A DNA stretch of 64,000 bases. It comes from Thermothelomyces thermophilus ATCC 42464. Taxonomy: Eukaryota; Ascomycota; Sordariomycetes; Sordariales; Chaetomiaceae. Each line of letters starts with the position of its first letter. Within the stretch, counting starts at the first letter, position 1. The DNA is taken from the NCBI RefSeq assembly GCF_000226095.1, contig NC_016472.1:9176001-9240000 (forward strand). Reading direction: 5' to 3'. Positions 41,820-51,399 of the stretch are shown piece after piece. Below the pieces are notes generated by a model, which was given only the letters and a program-made list of their open reading frames with translations, was not told where the DNA came from and did not search any database. Made by a program: the position numbers and the translations under genes.

Positions 41820-44800
41820 ATGTGGACTCCGAGCGCGCTGCTGAACCCGGGGAAGGCCGGGGCGGCCGACCCGCCACCCCGGCCGCAGTCTGCCGGCGCC
41901 ATTACGGGCTCCTCTACCCGCTCTGATGCATCTGCGCAGCCAGAGCTTTCTTTCCAATTCGCCAGTCCCGGCCAACTCCTTGCCGTAGACTTCGCGGGTA
42001 CTCCCACCCCATCGGCTGGAACGGCCTGTGGTGAGAATGTTACGAAGCACCATCCTCCAACTATGCCTGTCTATCAAAACGGCTTAAGTCGCAGCATTGA
42101 ACGCCTGCACAATGTGCAAGAGCGCCCGGCTGTACCGCAGCCAAAGCGCAGAAAGACCACAAACGAGAACGATCCCACGCCCCTGCTCCCCGCGCACAAC
42201 TCATTCTCCGCCTTCCCCGGAGCGGGCACTAGCATTCTTACTCAGCACCTCAAGATGCAGCAGCATGCCGAGCCTAGCCAGCCAAAGCCGGCACAGAAGC
42301 CCTCCGAAACGATCGACCTGACCGGGGGCGACACTGAGCCGGCGTCGCAGAGCCCGACGCCTCAGAACCCAGCCCCCAAGCACGAGGAGGTCTGCTATGG
42401 GATGGTCGAGGGCGCCTCGATCAATTGCCACAGGGTCCCGGCACCGAAACCCGGCATGGTCTCCATCAACGGCGATGGGTACTGGCCGCAGGTCAAGGTC
42501 GTGTTGAAGCGCAAGGCAGATGATCAGACAAACAGGATCTACGTATACGACCACACGCGCCACATCTTTGGGACAGTCGATGTCAAGACGGCCGAGTGCC
42601 TCGTCCCACTCTTGGATTCGGCCTTGCAAATACGCACAGATTGCCGGATACCCTCCAGGCGCAAGCTCCCGGGCGAGCAAGTCGGCCAACCGGCCTCTTT
42701 CAGCTGCAAGTTCGACCTGATGGTCTACGGTCCCCGGAAGTTCGCCAACCAGGTCGGCAATCACATGCTCTCAAAGAAGGTCAACCTCGTGAGCCCGCCG
42801 CGGGTGGAGAGCGGGGTCAAGGTTTTCAACCCCATGGCGGCGGAGAATAGGCTCCCTACAACCTCCCGCTTGAGCAGCGCGAGCAGTAGCAACCAGCACC
42901 GCCCGCCTCCCGTGGTGCGCACGGTCGAGGAGATTCGTTCCGAAGTCTTGGGCGTGTTCGACTCCCTCCCCAAATCCGAAGACCTGCCCGAAGCGGAGCC
43001 TGATTCGCGGATCCAGACAACCCTGCTCAAGCATCAGCGGCAGGCTCTCTACTTTATGACGGCCCGAGAAGCTGAGCAGCTGCCTGACTCTGGCAAGGCT
43101 CTAATCACGTCTACCTGGCAGCGCAAGAAGGACCGCTTTGGCGGAGTCGTCTACTACAATGTCGTCACGAACCAGACCCAGCGGGAGCCGCCCCCGTCTA
43201 CTCTGGGCGGCATCCTCGCCGATATGATGGGTTTGGGAAAGACCCTCAGTGTGCTTTCGCTCGTCACCAAGACGCTCGACGCCGCAGAGCGCTGGTCCCG
43301 GCTTCCTCCTCAGCAGCCCAAAGCCCCCGAGAGGAAACCACAACACCCATTCCAACAACAGTTCGAGGTGCCGAGACCCGCAGCCCTCGGCCTCACGCCG
43401 CTGCGGCAAAACGCAAAAGCCACGCTTCTCGTCTGTCCTCTGAGCACCGTCACCAATTGGGAAGAGCAGATCAAGCAACACATCAAACCGGGTTCGATCA
43501 CGTACCACATCTATCACGGGCCCAACCGGATCAAAGACGTCGCGCAACTAGCACAGTTTGACCTCGTCATCACCACCTATGGCTCCGTCGTCAGCGAACT
43601 CAATTCCCGGAGCAAGCGGAAGCAGGGCACGTACCCCCTCGAGGAGATCGGTTGGTTTCGCATCGTCCTCGACGAAGCACATACGATCCGGGAGCAGAAC
43701 ACCTTGGCTTTCAAGTCGATTTGCCGCCTACAGGCGAACCGCCGCTGGGCTGTCACCGGGACGCCGGTCCAGAACAAGCTGGAGGACCTTGCTGCGCTCC
43801 TAGCCTTCCTGCGGCTGAAGCCGTTCGACGAGAGGAGCAAGTTCGTGCAGTTTATCATCCAGCCTTTCAAGGCTGCGGATCCGGAGATTGTGCCCAAGCT
43901 CCGAGTTCTCATCGATACGATCACGTTGCGACGTCTCAAGGACAAGATCCACCTACCCGAACGCATCGACGAGGTCGTCAAGCTGGACTTCACCCCCGAG
44001 GAGCGGCAGGTGTACGATTGGTTTGCAAAGACGGCACAGGATCGTGTCCGAGCCTTGACTGGTCAGGCCATAGGCCAAGACCGCATCGTGGGCGGCCGGA
44101 CCATGATTCACATTTTGCGATCCATTCTGCAGCTCCGCTTGATCTGTGCTCATGGCAAAGACCTTCTGAGCGACGAGGACCTCGCCGACCTCCAGGGCAT
44201 GACCGCCGACACCCCCATTGACCTCGATAGGGACGACGACGATGAGCAGTCCGTACTCTCGGAGAAGAAGGCATATGAGATGCTGTACCTTATGCAGGAG
44301 GGGAACAGCGACAATTGCTCTAGGTGCAACACCAAGCTGGGGGCCATCGAGGTAGACGACCCCGAGTCTGACCGCCAGGACGATATTCTGGGCTACATGG
44401 CACGCTGTTTTCACACGTACTGCCCATCCTGCGTGAACCTGGTACGAAACGAGCAGACCGGCTGCGACGCATGCGCCGGGCTTGTGAAGTCGTCTTGCGT
44501 TGAGCTGCGGCGCAAGCGCGCCGAGATTGAGCACGAGTCTCGCGTAGCAAAGAACAAGGGGGGCACCAACAAGATCATTCCCGACGACCGCTACACTGGG
44601 CCGCATACCAAAACTCGTGCTCTCATCGAGGAGTTGCTTGCCAACAAGGAGAAGAGCGCCATGCACCCCAACGAGCCTCCTTTCAAGTCGGTTGTCTTCT
44701 CTGGCTGGACTTCCCACCTCGACCTCATTCAGATCGCGCTTGACAATGCGGGCATTACCTACACCCGACTCGACGGCAAAATGTCCCGGCCAGCTCGAAA

Positions 44801-45161
44801 CGCCGCGATGGATGCGTTCCGCGAGGACAAGTCGGTGCAGGTTATCTTGGTCAGCCTCATGGCTGGCGGCTTGGGCCTTAACCTGACGGCTGGCAACACC
44901 GTATACGTCATGGAACCACAGTTCAACCCTGCCGCCGAGGCGCAGGCCGTGGATCGCGTCCACCGCCTAGGACAGACGCGCTGCGTGCGTACAGTTCGCT
45001 TCATCATGAAGGATAGTTTCGAGGAGAAGATGCTTCAGCTACAGGACAAGAAGAAGAAGTTGGCCAGCCTCAGCATGGATCGCGATCCGAATGACAGGGT
45101 TACCGACCGTACCGAGGCTGCCCGACAGCGCTTGATGGACCTGCGCAGCCTCTTCAAATAG
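41820..45161 (+). CDS. SNF2-family helicase with RING finger (Rad5/HLTF/Uls1-like)
   Basis: An intronless 1113-residue protein. The N-terminus is disordered, with a basic PKRRKT stretch (108-113, likely nuclear signal) and TIDLTGGDTEP (IDLT at 165-168), which looks like a SUMO-interaction motif. A folded region (about 190-330) reads VCYGMVEGASINCHRVP. The SNF2 ATPase begins near 400 (LLKHQRQALYFM), with Walker A in DMMGLGKT (468-475), DEAH at 618-621 and TGTPVQNKLEDL. A RING finger sits inside the ATPase: C833, C836, C863, H865, C868, C871, C882, C885. The C-terminal lobe has VVFSGWTSHLDL, GLGLNLTAGN and DRVHRLGQT. A RING between ATPase lobes defines the Rad5/HLTF/Uls1 group of chromatin remodellers and ubiquitin ligases. 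The SUMO motif hints at the Uls1 type (SUMO-targeted), but I cannot settle the subgroup. Confidence 0.85.
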   Translation: MWTPSALLNPGKAGAADPPPRPQSAGAITGSSTRSDASAQPELSFQFASPGQLLAVDFAGTPTPSAGTACGENVTKHHPPTMPVYQNGLSRSIERLHNVQERPAVPQPKRRKTTNENDPTPLLPAHNSFSAFPGAGTSILTQHLKMQQHAEPSQPKPAQKPSETIDLTGGDTEPASQSPTPQNPAPKHEEVCYGMVEGASINCHRVPAPKPGMVSINGDGYWPQVKVVLKRKADDQTNRIYVYDHTRHIFGTVDVKTAECLVPLLDSALQIRTDCRIPSRRKLPGEQVGQPASFSCKFDLMVYGPRKFANQVGNHMLSKKVNLVSPPRVESGVKVFNPMAAENRLPTTSRLSSASSSNQHRPPPVVRTVEEIRSEVLGVFDSLPKSEDLPEAEPDSRIQTTLLKHQRQALYFMTAREAEQLPDSGKALITSTWQRKKDRFGGVVYYNVVTNQTQREPPPSTLGGILADMMGLGKTLSVLSLVTKTLDAAERWSRLPPQQPKAPERKPQHPFQQQFEVPRPAALGLTPLRQNAKATLLVCPLSTVTNWEEQIKQHIKPGSITYHIYHGPNRIKDVAQLAQFDLVITTYGSVVSELNSRSKRKQGTYPLEEIGWFRIVLDEAHTIREQNTLAFKSICRLQANRRWAVTGTPVQNKLEDLAALLAFLRLKPFDERSKFVQFIIQPFKAADPEIVPKLRVLIDTITLRRLKDKIHLPERIDEVVKLDFTPEERQVYDWFAKTAQDRVRALTGQAIGQDRIVGGRTMIHILRSILQLRLICAHGKDLLSDEDLADLQGMTADTPIDLDRDDDDEQSVLSEKKAYEMLYLMQEGNSDNCSRCNTKLGAIEVDDPESDRQDDILGYMARCFHTYCPSCVNLVRNEQTGCDACAGLVKSSCVELRRKRAEIEHESRVAKNKGGTNKIIPDDRYTGPHTKTRALIEELLANKEKSAMHPNEPPFKSVVFSGWTSHLDLIQIALDNAGITYTRLDGKMSRPARNAAMDAFREDKSVQVILVSLMAGGLGLNLTAGNTVYVMEPQFNPAAEAQAVDRVHRLGQTRCVRTVRFIMKDSFEEKMLQLQDKKKKLASLSMDRDPNDRVTDRTEAARQRLMDLRSLFK

Positions 45162-47034
45162 CAGGCCGGCGTTCTTTTTTACACGATACCTTGCCTTTTG
45201 AACACCGTTTCCACAGCAGACTTTTCTTGGGGTGGCTTCCCCCCCCCCCCACACACACACACCAAGATTTCAATGCGATATTTACGACTTGAGACAGACA
45301 AGACCTCATAAGCATGAGGCGACTGGCAATGATTATTACCACGAGCTAATATTGGCGACTATGTTTATCATCAGACTCTCGATTCCTTTTCTATATGCGC
45401 ACTACACCACAAGTGGATTGACGGACAAGGGAAAGACGGGAACGATACTGGCATCCTCCGTTTTCACTTGATACCTACCTACATAAAGGGACTCTGCATG
45501 CATGGCGAAGGGCGGTTCGACTGGGAGATTTACACGTTACCGGGTTGGGTTGGTGCTCAGCATGGGGTGGGCATTTCTTTAGAGATCTTTTCGGGTTCTC
45601 CGCTCAATTTGCATTTCACACGAAAGCAAACGCAAGTCATTTTTTCCCCCTTTGACCTCTCGTATCAACATAGAACCAGACCGGAGTTTGTGATGGGAGT
45701 TGGCCGGAGGTGGCTTAGTGCGCGTTCAGTTGCTTCTTCGGGCAGACGGCAGCATCATAGCCTAGACATTCCCCGCGGTCTCACGCCAGCTATTCCTTGT
45801 TTCTGACGCTTCTGTTTGGGGATAGATTTGTTTGAGTTATTCGTTTACGGCGACACCAGATCAATAAATATGAATCTTAAATACTCCGTAGACTTATATG
45901 GACGTCCGCGAGGGGACAACCCGGGCACTCTCCACTCGGCGCCTCCGGGAAACAACATTACTGTGCACAACCCTGCGGGAAGACGGCGAAAACGAACGGG
46001 ACGGTTCCCGGAATCCCTTTTAGAGGTTGTATTCATCCCTTGATCAGCTTAGCTAGTTTATACCACATGGGACCATGATGATGCTTTCGCTATTAGCTCA
46101 ACCCACCAAGCAACCGAGCCGACCGATCAACGGGGGAAAGAAAAAAACAGCTCACCGTCTCCTAACAAACCCCCTCCCTCCCTTCCAACCTCTTCTCCTC
46201 TCGTCCCTTCCTTCTTTCCTTGGGGGTTGGGTATGCTACCTTTGCTGCCTCAGAGTTCTCACGCTTGTCTTGACATGCTTTTGCAATCCGGACCACCAAC
46301 ATCCATCTTGAAGTTATGAAGTTATGAAGGAGCTTTGCACATGTAGACGAGTTTCGAGATTGTTAAAGTGGAAGGGCAGTATACCCGGCAAACGAGGAAC
46401 AGAAAATAAAAGAACTGAATGAATGGATGTCCCAACCATCAAAACACTATCAAGCAAGAACATTGCGAATTGCCCCTGCATTAGTTAAGAACCTGGCAAG
46501 CCAGTGGCAGCACCCCGCGTCCGGGAAGCGTACCCATTCGAGAAACTGGTGACCGACGAGGATGGCTTCGTTTATGCACACACCGCCACGGCTATCTGGA
46601 GATAATTAATATGCTCGGAACCACAACCACTAAAAGAGCAGAGCACAGAGGCGCCACCTAATGGCCAAGACGTCGAGGAACCGCCATTTGAGGGAGTGAC
46701 AAGCGTATTTTTTGTTTGTTTTTGTAGCCGAGTCTCTGTTAAGTCTTGTTGAGGTAATAATAATGCTACTGAAACCATGCCAGTCCGATGCCCACACCGC
46801 GCCATGAATGAGAGAAACCCCCAACCTTTACCCATTGACACATAACGCCCAAAAAGACACAAAGCATAAGAATACTCTGCTTTTGTTTCTTCATTACTGA
46901 TGACAACATGTGCTGCCACAACGATATGAACCCGAGAGACCAGGCAACGCTAGCCGGTACCTCAGCAACTGACGGATATAACAAGTCAGGAAAGTGACAC
47001 CGTCGTTGCTCTCGAGTCACACAAGATGAGCCGC
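45162..47034. other. Intergenic region between convergent genes
   Basis: A C/CA dinucleotide tract lies near 45240-45263 and TACTCCGTA at 45882-45890. The right part should contain the long 3' untranslated region of the desaturase gene. No gene recognised. Confidence 0.4.
45882..45890. repeat. TACTCCGTA dispersed motif
   Basis: Exact copy of the intergenic nonamer family described in the findings. Confidence 0.5.
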
Positions 47035-48718
47035 TTAAGCAGTGTCTGCCGTGGGAATAGGGCGATTGACGCGGGTGACCTGGTCGCCGGCGCGAACAAT
47101 GCGCTGACCGGAGGAATCGGTAACCGGGTTCACATCCTTGTTCTCCGACTGAGCGCGCTTCCAAATCTCGACCTCGCAGCCGCCCCTCAATACACCGACT
47201 CTCATGGTGGACAGCAAGTTGTGGGCGGCGTTGGAGTGGTTGTAGACACCGCCGTTGAAGACGGCGGTGGCATCCTTGCCGATGGCTGACGAGATCAAAG
47301 CCTTGCCACCGGGGTGATCAGCAATGAACTTCCCGACGTCGTGAATGACACCAGCGACAGCGATCCACGCCTTGCCGTTCTTCGACTGCTCCACGAACTC
47401 GTCCCAGCTGATGACGGGGAGACTCTCAAGGGGTTTACCCCAGTCGAGGGTGGCGCGCTTCTGATCGAGCTTCTTCTGCAGCTGCTGCACACGGCCCTTC
47501 TCAATCTCGTTCTGGGGGAAGGTCTTGAGGTTGTAGGCGAGGCCGAGAAGCTTCATGGTCCAGATAAACCACTTGGTGGGGTCGTACTGCCACCACTCAA
47601 TAGCGTTACGGAAATCGCTGGGGAACTCGTGGTGGAAGCTGAAAATCCGTCAAGTCAGTATGATAATCTTCAAACACGCATGGAGAGTCAGGGTGGAAAC
47701 ATACTTGTGGTAGCCCTCGCCAAGGGTAACGAGAGCCGTGATCACATGGTCTCTCGGTGAGTTGCGGTCGTCAAAAGGCTGCTCGCCGAGCCAGTGGGCC
47801 AAGCTATTGACGCAGAAGGTGGCCTGCTGAATGAAGAAGCTGGTAGTGGTCAGCACTAGCTGCTTTTCGGATTGACTGGGCCAGGGGGAGGAGCTGTGAA
47901 ACTCACATTCGCAGGATACCGCCATAGACGAAGCCACCCAAGTAATCACCCCAGCCAAGGCCGCAGACAAGCGTAGGCACGATCAGGGCCATAGTCACGA
48001 CGCACTTGAGGTAGTTGCGATGCTGCCACACGACAACCGGGTCCTCGTTCAGGTCGGTGATATCGGTGCGGCCGATACGGCGAGGGTTCTGCTTCATAAC
48101 CATCCATCCAATATGGCTGTAGAGCAGGCCCTTGCGGACCGAGTAGGGATCCTTGTCCGTGTCGGTGTAGCGGTGATGCGAGCGGTGGAGGCTAGACCAC
48201 CAGCGAGCGCTGCCCTCGACCGCTGCGGCACCACCAGCCGCGAGGAAAATCTTGAGAGGAAGGGTCGCCTTGTAGCTCGAGTGAGCCCACAGACGATGGT
48301 AACCGGCGGCTGGAAGTACGTGTTAGTCGGTTCAGACCCCTCCCGGTCGAAACATTCCGAGAGTGAACCTACTGATTCCCAGACCGGCGAAGAAGTAATA
48401 GGCCACAGCGAACACCGCCGTCTTGAATTGCAGCTCGATCCAGTACGCGGAAATCAGACCGATCAAGGGGACGATGATGATGAAATAAGTGTTCAACCAG
48501 TTGACGTGTTTGTACCAGTTGGACCACGTTATCGGCTGCTCGGTGATGTCTGCAGCAGGCGCCGGTTAGTATACAGTCAACCGGTCTGCGCGTGACGGAG
48601 GTGACTCACGAGGTTTGCGGGCATCGTAGTTCTTCTTCCGCAGGGGAATGTAGTCGGTCCTGCCGTCCGGAAAGCTCTCGGCCTGGGGCACCGGCACCTC
48701 AGACGAGGACGACGCCAT
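47035..48718 (-). CDS. ole1: Acyl-CoA delta-9 desaturase with C-terminal cytochrome b5 domain
   Basis: Endoplasmic-reticulum enzyme that puts the first double bond into stearoyl- and palmitoyl-CoA. Five exons on the minus strand: 48718-48610, 48549-48373, 48309-47907, 47839-47705, 47638-47035; introns of 60-67 bases, phases consistent; 475 residues. Two membrane stretches flank the first His box ([20 protein letters not shown] before it). His boxes: HRLWAH (100-105), HRSHH (137-141), HNFHH (274-278), ligands of the di-iron centre. The fused cytochrome b5 domain has HPGG with H383 and a second heme His near 409-414 (YNHSNAAH). The last 60 residues are polar. Length and order match fungal Ole1, with no odd residues. 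For exon 4 the acceptor at 47840 was chosen over a nearer AG because only it gives [13 protein letters not shown]. Confidence 0.95.
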
Positions 48719-51399
48719 GGCGAGGGGATATGGGGAAGCCGTTTAACACGACGTCGTACGGTCGAGGTGGAGGTTGTGTTGGTGTCGACACGATGAACAA
48801 CTGTCGACTCGGTTGCTACGCTCGATCGACGACGCTTTGGAGGGGAGTGTGAGGTGAACAAGAGGAGGGAGTGGCCAGGCGAGGTTTATACGTAAAGGAG
48901 AAAATCAAAGAAAGGTAAGAGTCGGAGTGGGGATCCCTGGGTGAGAGGGAAGGAAGGTCCTGGTGTTACGGGGAACACAGGCCGCTTGCGTGATTGCGTG
49001 GAAGGCGAACTTATTAATAAGGGTTCAACAATGATGGGCACTTCAATTGGACAATGAGTGACATTTGACTTTTCAACCAGAATCAAACCGTTCCAGGCTG
49101 CCACATCACCCGTTGGGATCTCTTGAAACACTCTCACCAATGAGAAACAGTTCGGCAGGCCGGAGCGAACGGTTTCTCGGCTCACTGTCAGGAGAGTCGT
49201 TCGGCCTCGGCCGAGCGAAGCATGTGCAACACGCCATGGTATCAAAAACTGCGTTTCCCAGCGCGAAAGGAGGCGGATTTGGCTTTCAGCCGTTGTCCCG
49301 GCCGGAATTGTTGAGTAAACTGTTGGGGAGGCGCTGTCCTATCTGGGAAACCCTGTTAAGGCTATGGCAATTTTGATTGGTTCAGTTTATCAGAGCCACG
49401 AGCAGCAGCTTGCAGTGGGCCGAGAAAACCCCACCTAGTCGCATCCCCAAGCTTCTGGGAAAAGGAGCAAGTGACGGGAGCTCCGTTCCATCTTCGTCTG
49501 CGATGGGGATGGTGAATGGTGACAATTCTGAGACTGCAGGGGTTCTCCACATTCTGGATATTTTTTTTCGGGATCACATGCAAGTTGTCTGTACCGTTTG
49601 CACTCTGATATGAGATTACTAGTGTACAGAGAGAGGTCGAGTATGGAGATGGCGCTTACCGTGTTCCTCCCGTTTTGCGAGGTGGCCCCCCTGGCCGGCT
49701 GGGCGGGTGTTCCTGCGCCTGGCTCGCTGCTTGCCGTGTGGCGATGCCATGGTTTACAAGCCACCGCATCTCCCGGCCGTCCCGAGCGCACGGAACACTG
49801 ATTCTGGATTAACAGTTGTACGGAGTAAACGTCCTACATTGTACAGAGTATATATCCTCATTTTAAGGTCGGTGTTGCTTCAGCCTCGCAGGGGGTGATT
49901 GATGAAGCAAGGCTCTAGTTATTGCGGGTATATACATACAGTAATGTATGTACATACTATACACCACCTCATGACCTATGTTTGGACAGTGTTCCACCCA
50001 GCTCAACGGCGACAAGAAGCTGTGTGCCCACTGTGCTACGTAGTGAGATCATCCTGCATACACTACACTATTAGTTAAAGTCATTTTTCATCATCATCAT
50101 CATCCCAGGTTCGTTGACATCATGTTAGACGCGGGTTGCCTACCTAGACACACACATATTGTACATACAGTACTCCGTACACACACACATGAAACACCTG
50201 CTGTTCTCGAAAACCCAAGCCGAGAACTCCACACCGGCCCGTACCAGACCCACCTGGTCGGCGTGGGGGCGATCCGTTGGGAACGGGGTCCAACGACACC
50301 CGATCAGCTCTCGACCCACACTACGCTAGTGTACGGATTATAGTACGGATAGTTACACTAGGTATGTACGCCGGGCACAGCCTGGGACTGCTTCGCAACA
50401 CATTCGCCAGTAGTGGCTATATCCCATTAAGTACACTACGACTCTCTGGATAACCGGTTCTAAAGCGGCAGGTGTCCCGCGGGCAATGAAAGTTGCGTTC
50501 TTTTTGTTTCTTACGGCGACGGCAGACAAACGCACTTTACGGCGGCTGTTTTAAGCAAACAAAACAACCGAATTCGGACCTTCCCCTTGTTCCTCGTTCT
50601 AACCAGATAGGTTGAGATTCTTGGAGGGTCAATTGTGTCCCGCAGTCAACGGGGTTGTAATCCCGGTTCTTGCTTACGTCACATGGAACGAGAATACATA
50701 GGAGGGAGATGCGCATTATCATCAGACTTGCAAGCTGTCCTTGATTACGGAGGACATTGGGGAAGCAATTTTATGGAGTTCATTAGTGTATGAGTCGAAC
50801 AACTGGGGGTCCATTGAACCATGCTGATTGCCCCATTGATTGCGCCATTTCTTGGTACAGCAACACAGGCGGTTTCTTCTGAAGTGAATCGTGGGACCTG
50901 AAGAGGTACTCGGTCAAATTGTAGGCAACCATGACGGGAAGATTGGAGAGACACCTCAAGCATAGCCAGTGGGCCGTAAAAGCTTTACAACAGTGTTTTA
51001 TTGGGAAGAGGTGTTTTTGGGACCGAAAGAACGCGTCAACCACGAACTTCTGCTATCTGCAGTGTGGATGGAGTAACCGACAAAACACGATGTACTTGTT
51101 ATTTATATGCGCAGGCCTGACCAGGCTTGCCATGTGACATGACACAACGTCGTGGTAAGCCATCGAAGCAGCCGGAGTGAGCTGCAGGTCCCAGACTCCC
51201 ATCCATCTTCGCGGCATGATCGCATCCATCATTACGATACAATGTGCGACGTCCTCCCGACAACCTCAACCTCCAGGTCTCACAGGACGACTGCCTAGGC
51301 CTTTCAGAAAGGTGGTATAGATCGAGGACATGTCGCCTCAAACTCACCAATCCTGACTTTTCCTCCGCACCCGCCCTTGCTTTCTCCCATCTGCAGGGA
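48719..51399. other. Long upstream region of the desaturase gene and gene-poor spacer
   Basis: About 2.7 kb with no recognised gene. Motifs: TACGGAGTA 49819-49827, an ATAC repeat with palindromic ATGTATGTACATAC near 49946, ATC repeats near 50091-50104, TACTCCGTA 50171-50179 followed by a CA tract, and a foldback at 50326-50361. Regulatory sites for the desaturase would lie in the first kilobase, but I could not single any out. Confidence 0.4.
50326..50361. repeat. Foldback micro-element with perfect CTAGTGTA ends
   Basis: CTAGTGTA (50326-50333) and TACACTAG (50354-50361), total 36 bases, with TACGGATTA inside. Nearly the same size and plan as the unit at 27975-28011. Confidence 0.6.

Noticed and set aside
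43953-44963. 336-codon minus-strand frame
   Set aside because: Antisense shadow of the SNF2 helicase.
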